From assembly GCA_002408345.1 (NCBI GenBank), contig DHRX01000056.1, positions 514-7,805 of the forward strand: DNA of 7,292 nucleotides, written 5' to 3'. The position numbers and the translations under genes were made by a program. The stretch comes from Firmicutes bacterium UBA5301 (GTDB lineage: Bacteria > Bacillota > UBA5301). Every line of letters starts with the position of its first letter. The stretch's first letter is position 1. Below are positions 4,977 through 7,292 of the stretch, one piece after another. The notes under the pieces are model-generated. The model saw nothing but the letters and a program-made list of their open reading frames with translations. It made no database searches and was not told the origin of the DNA.

Positions 4977-6605
4977 CTACTTCTCCCCCCTATTTAGCGG
5001 CAAAATTACTGTAAAGGTACTCCCCCGCCCTAATTGACTCTCTACTTGAATTACGCCGCCATGCATTTGAACTAAGGAATAACTGAGGGCTAAACCCAAC
5101 CCGGCACCACGGAAATGGCGAGTTGCCGAACCATCTACTTGCCGGAACTTTTCAAAGATAATTTCTTGATCTTCAAGGCTAATCCCTATTCCAGTATCGG
5201 CTACCCAAACAGCCACCTGATCCCCTTGTTGCTCTGCCCCTAGACAGACCGCTCCCCCAGCAGGTGTAAACTTAAGGGCATTACTCAATAGGTTAAGTAG
5301 CACCTGCCGTAAACGGTTAGGGTCAACCTTAACTAAAGGCAGTTCTGTAGGGATCTGTAGCGAAAAACTGAGCCCCGCCTTTTGAGCCACAGGCTGCATG
5401 GCACGAGCGCAACTCTGCAACAAATCCACCATGTCTACCGGCTCTACCGAAAGTTTCATCTGGCCCGCTTCAATTAGGGTTAGATCTAAGAGGTCATTAA
5501 TTAAATTCAACAACTGCTCCGCACTTTCCTGAATATCTTGCAAAGCCTGGCGTTGCTCAGAGTTAATCGAACCTGGTACTTCATCAGCAAGTAGCTCTGT
5601 AAATGCAATAATCGAGGTTAGCGGGGTGCGAATCTCATGGGTCATATTGGCTAAAAATTCTCTTTGGAGTCGATTGGCTTCAGCTAATTGGACGTTGGCA
5701 TCTTGCAGCGCTGCTGTCCGCTGATTTACCCGGTATTCCAGCTCAGCATAAAAGTTTCTCAGCCGACTGGCCATAATACCAAACTCTGTCGCTAAAGTCT
5801 GGATCTCACCTACTGACCAAACAGCTTCTGGCTCGACCGCTAAATCACCTTGACCCATACGGGTAGCTGCCATACTTAAGTTGGCTAAAGGGTTAACTAC
5901 TAGCTTATTTAGTAATAGATAAGAAACAATAATAGTCACTATTGAAAGGATACCTGTAAACGTTAGATACCCTACTTTCTGGGTCCATAAAGCAGCATAG
6001 AACCGTTCAGCCGGTACGGTAATACTTAATGCTCCAGCCAGCTCACCTAGGGCCAAGCCTTCTCGGGGATAGCCGGAAATATCTAGCTGGCCACGGGGTT
6101 CGCCGTGGCACTGGAGGCACGAATCCTCAGTATACATCGGTAACAGATAACGGTAAACCGGACGCCCGTCTAGCGTATCCGGCGCAAAGACCTCATTAAG
6201 TCGGGGGTTTTGCTGAAAGCGGGCTAACACCTGACGTTCAAAAGAGTCCGGTTGGTTTTCTCCGTTCCGTGGGTTGATCCTGGTTTGTTTAATATTATAG
6301 ACGCTAGCTTGGTGAAAGAGGTCGGCTACCCCTTTCCCAACAGCCGCTGGATTTAGGTGTTTAAATTCAAAGTTACCGTGAGAATCATAGTTAATTTGAT
6401 CTTGACTGGTAGCAATAAACTGGCGTAGCGCCATAAATTGAGCCGCTATTACCTGAGCCTCTGCACGTAAGGCCTCTAAGGCTTGGGCCCGCTGCTGCTT
6501 AGCGGTCCAGAAATAATTGACGGTGATCACTGCAACAATAACTACCAGTAGGAGTCCACCGATAACTACCTTTAAACTAAACCCCTGGCTTGTCCTAAAA
6601 TCCAG
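4977..6605 (-). CDS. Membrane sensor histidine kinase with c-type heme (Tll0287/DUF3365-like) domain
   Basis: Partner kinase of the downstream regulator. Numbered from the proposed CTG start (542 residues): TM1 at about 10-32 (SLKVVIGGLLLVVIVAVITV); an extracytoplasmic domain about 33-210 with heme-attachment motif CLQCH (163-167) after a YRYLLPMYTEDS segment, typical of Tll0287/DUF3365 heme domains; TM2 at about 212-233; HAMP at about 234-285; coiled coil; HisKA with NMTHEIRTP (phospho-His H323); and HATPase with an N-box asparagine at N442 (LLNLLSNALKF), DTGIGI (470-475) and GAGLGLALS (500-508). The first conventional start is GTG 6530, but that would delete TM1. The open frame continues upstream to a stop at 6630-6632, and CTG 6605 sits 5 nt after AAGGGGGGAG. 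The heme outside the membrane suggests sensing of redox state, NO, nitrite or a similar ligand; the exact signal is unknown. Confidence 0.93.
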   Translation of the reverse strand: MDFRTSQGFSLKVVIGGLLLVVIVAVITVNYFWTAKQQRAQALEALRAEAQVIAAQFMALRQFIATSQDQINYDSHGNFEFKHLNPAAVGKGVADLFHQASVYNIKQTRINPRNGENQPDSFERQVLARFQQNPRLNEVFAPDTLDGRPVYRYLLPMYTEDSCLQCHGEPRGQLDISGYPREGLALGELAGALSITVPAERFYAALWTQKVGYLTFTGILSIVTIIVSYLLLNKLVVNPLANLSMAATRMGQGDLAVEPEAVWSVGEIQTLATEFGIMASRLRNFYAELEYRVNQRTAALQDANVQLAEANRLQREFLANMTHEIRTPLTSIIAFTELLADEVPGSINSEQRQALQDIQESAEQLLNLINDLLDLTLIEAGQMKLSVEPVDMVDLLQSCARAMQPVAQKAGLSFSLQIPTELPLVKVDPNRLRQVLLNLLSNALKFTPAGGAVCLGAEQQGDQVAVWVADTGIGISLEDQEIIFEKFRQVDGSATRHFRGAGLGLALSYSLVQMHGGVIQVESQLGRGSTFTVILPLNRGEK

Positions 6606-6610
6606 AGTAG

Positions 6611-6620
6611 CTCCCCCCTT
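6611..6620 (-). promoter_or_regulatory. Shine-Dalgarno site of the histidine kinase, pointing to a CTG start
   Basis: AAGGGGGGAG on the minus strand, in the 24-nt gap after the upstream gene, is followed 5 nt later by CTG at 6605. No ATG, GTG or TTG in frame occurs between the upstream stop and GTG 6530, which is about 80 nt beyond this site and inside the first membrane helix. Confidence 0.6.
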
Positions 6621-6629
6621 GCCTAGGGT

Positions 6630-7292
6630 CTAATCGAACTTAAAATTAAATTCAATCTTAAAACTCCATTGCGGAGCTTGGGGAGGGGTTTCCTGAGGGA
6701 TGTACCGAGCAATATCTCTTAAGCGAATAAACTCAGCCGCTCCGCTCCGCTTAACCTGCTCCTTAGTAAGTCGATTATGGTAAGTATATTCATATTTATT
6801 GGCTGCAAACTGAATTTCCAATCGTTCTTCGATATTGGGATCCTGATACCTATAACTGTACTTTTGCGGTTTAACTTGAATCTCCTCTGTTATCCCGTGA
6901 ACCTTATCGACATAAGTATACGTATATTTATTCGGTCCCCGATCGATCTGCTCCCAACCCCAGTGGTGCTCAAAACGCTGCCGGTGCTTTTCACGGGCCA
7001 AAGGCAACGGTGAGTGGAGAATTGGCGGATGGCGCCAAACCAATAACTCTCCATCTAAAAGAACCGGTGGAAAACCTAAACGGAAGGTTACTTCCAACCC
7101 AGATGGATCTAAACGCCATAAAGTAACAACTTCGTCGGCGTTGGTTTGCAGCCCAGCAAGGCCAAAATAGTAAGCCAAACCGGCTTGATCCGAACCGGAT
7201 AAACCGGCTTTACTTAAATAAGTGGTAACATCAGTCTCTGCCACCCCCCCTTTTTTAGCCTGACCAGGGGGAACTTTCTTCGGCCCCGGAGC
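6630..7292 (-). CDS. Uncharacterised, probably exported protein with three 22-residue KYxYxY repeats, N-terminus outside window
   Basis: I do not recognise this protein. The frame is open to the right edge, giving 220 visible residues. A GTG at 7244 is the first possible start inside the window, but G-rich sequence directly abuts it with no spacing, and the upstream codons read APGPKKVPPGQAKKGG, a PPGxAKK-type linker often seen just after signal peptides in exported proteins; the true start is therefore probably off-window. From GTG 7244: a small-residue-rich segment (7-36, YLSKAGLSGSDQAGLAYYFGLAG), a possible beta-rich middle (38-72), a charged His/Arg/Trp patch (84-101), then repeats starting at K106, K128 and K150, and a C-terminus alternating hydrophobic and charged residues (WSFKIEFNFKFD), likely a beta strand. 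It ends 24 nt before the kinase start in the same direction, suggesting co-transcription and perhaps a role in the same signalling pathway (inference). Confidence 0.75.
   Translation of the reverse strand, partial: APGPKKVPPGQAKKGGVAETDVTTYLSKAGLSGSDQAGLAYYFGLAGLQTNADEVVTLWRLDPSGLEVTFRLGFPPVLLDGELLVWRHPPILHSPLPLAREKHRQRFEHHWGWEQIDRGPNKYTYTYVDKVHGITEEIQVKPQKYSYRYQDPNIEERLEIQFAANKYEYTYHNRLTKEQVKRSGAAEFIRLRDIARYIPQETPPQAPQWSFKIEFNFKFD
6732..6929 (-). repeat. Three tandem 22-codon protein repeats (KYxYxY units)
   Basis: Translated on the minus strand, the units begin KYTYTYVD, KYSYRYQD and KYEYTYHN, with lysines at exactly 22-residue intervals (66 bp). The first two also share an EIQ at the same unit position (17-19). 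The third is degenerate after its first eight residues. Alternating Tyr suggests surface-exposed or paired beta strands. The DNA itself is diverged, so this is an old protein repeat rather than a recent duplication. Confidence 0.75.

Noticed and set aside
6606..6632. Read-through of the TAG at 6630-6632 to fuse the repeat protein with the in-frame kinase
   Set aside because: The two genes share a frame, but a strong ribosome site lies between them and the kinase has its own N-terminal membrane helix, so separate initiation explains the arrangement.
6777..7013. 78-codon open frame on the plus strand with a hydrophobic start
   Set aside because: Antisense to the repeat protein; its hydrophobic look comes from the complement of Tyr/Lys-rich codons.

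Overview
The window looks like chromosome of an anaerobic Gram-positive bacterium, most likely a clostridial Firmicute. The reasons are strong purine-rich Shine-Dalgarno sequences, frequent non-ATG starts (TTG, and probably CTG), moderate GC content, compact operons and a gene set for anaerobic redox metabolism. The assignment is an inference; there is no rRNA or other phylogenetic marker here. I see no mobile element, CRISPR array or tRNA.

The left third (+ strand, 3-2317) is the end of a group 3b-type [NiFe] hydrogenase (sulfhydrogenase-like) operon. It holds the C-terminal end of the gamma (FAD/NAD(P)H, [2Fe-2S]) subunit, the complete small (delta) subunit and the complete large catalytic (alpha) subunit. 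The genes are separated by 15 nt and then overlap by 8 nt. A clear intrinsic terminator follows at 2277-2317. Next comes a single FMN nitroreductase-family gene (2387-2896), whose start is fixed by an AAGGAGG site.

The right part (minus strand, 2899-7292) reads leftward and converges on the nitroreductase. In transcription order it contains: (1) an unrecognised, probably exported protein running off the right edge, with three 22-residue K-Y-x-Y-x-Y repeats; (2) a membrane histidine kinase with an extracytoplasmic Tll0287/DUF3365-like domain carrying a c-type heme motif (CLQCH); (3) an OmpR/PhoB-type response regulator; (4) nrfA, a pentaheme ammonia-forming nitrite reductase with a CxxCK catalytic heme site, followed by an intrinsic terminator. 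The intergenic region before nrfA holds four direct hexamers spaced 10-12 bp, as expected for an OmpR-family regulator.

The most attractive hypothesis is a self-contained circuit: a heme-c redox or nitrogen-oxide sensor kinase and its regulator control a neighbouring heme-c nitrite reductase, with an uncharacterised repeat protein encoded in the same unit. No nrfH electron-donor gene is beside nrfA. The hydrogenase could supply NADPH or H2-derived electrons in the same cell, but a direct link to nitrite reduction is speculation.

Two starts need attention. The kinase must begin upstream of the first conventional start codon (GTG at 6530), or its N-terminal membrane helix is lost. nrfA probably begins at TTG 4162 rather than GTG 4171.
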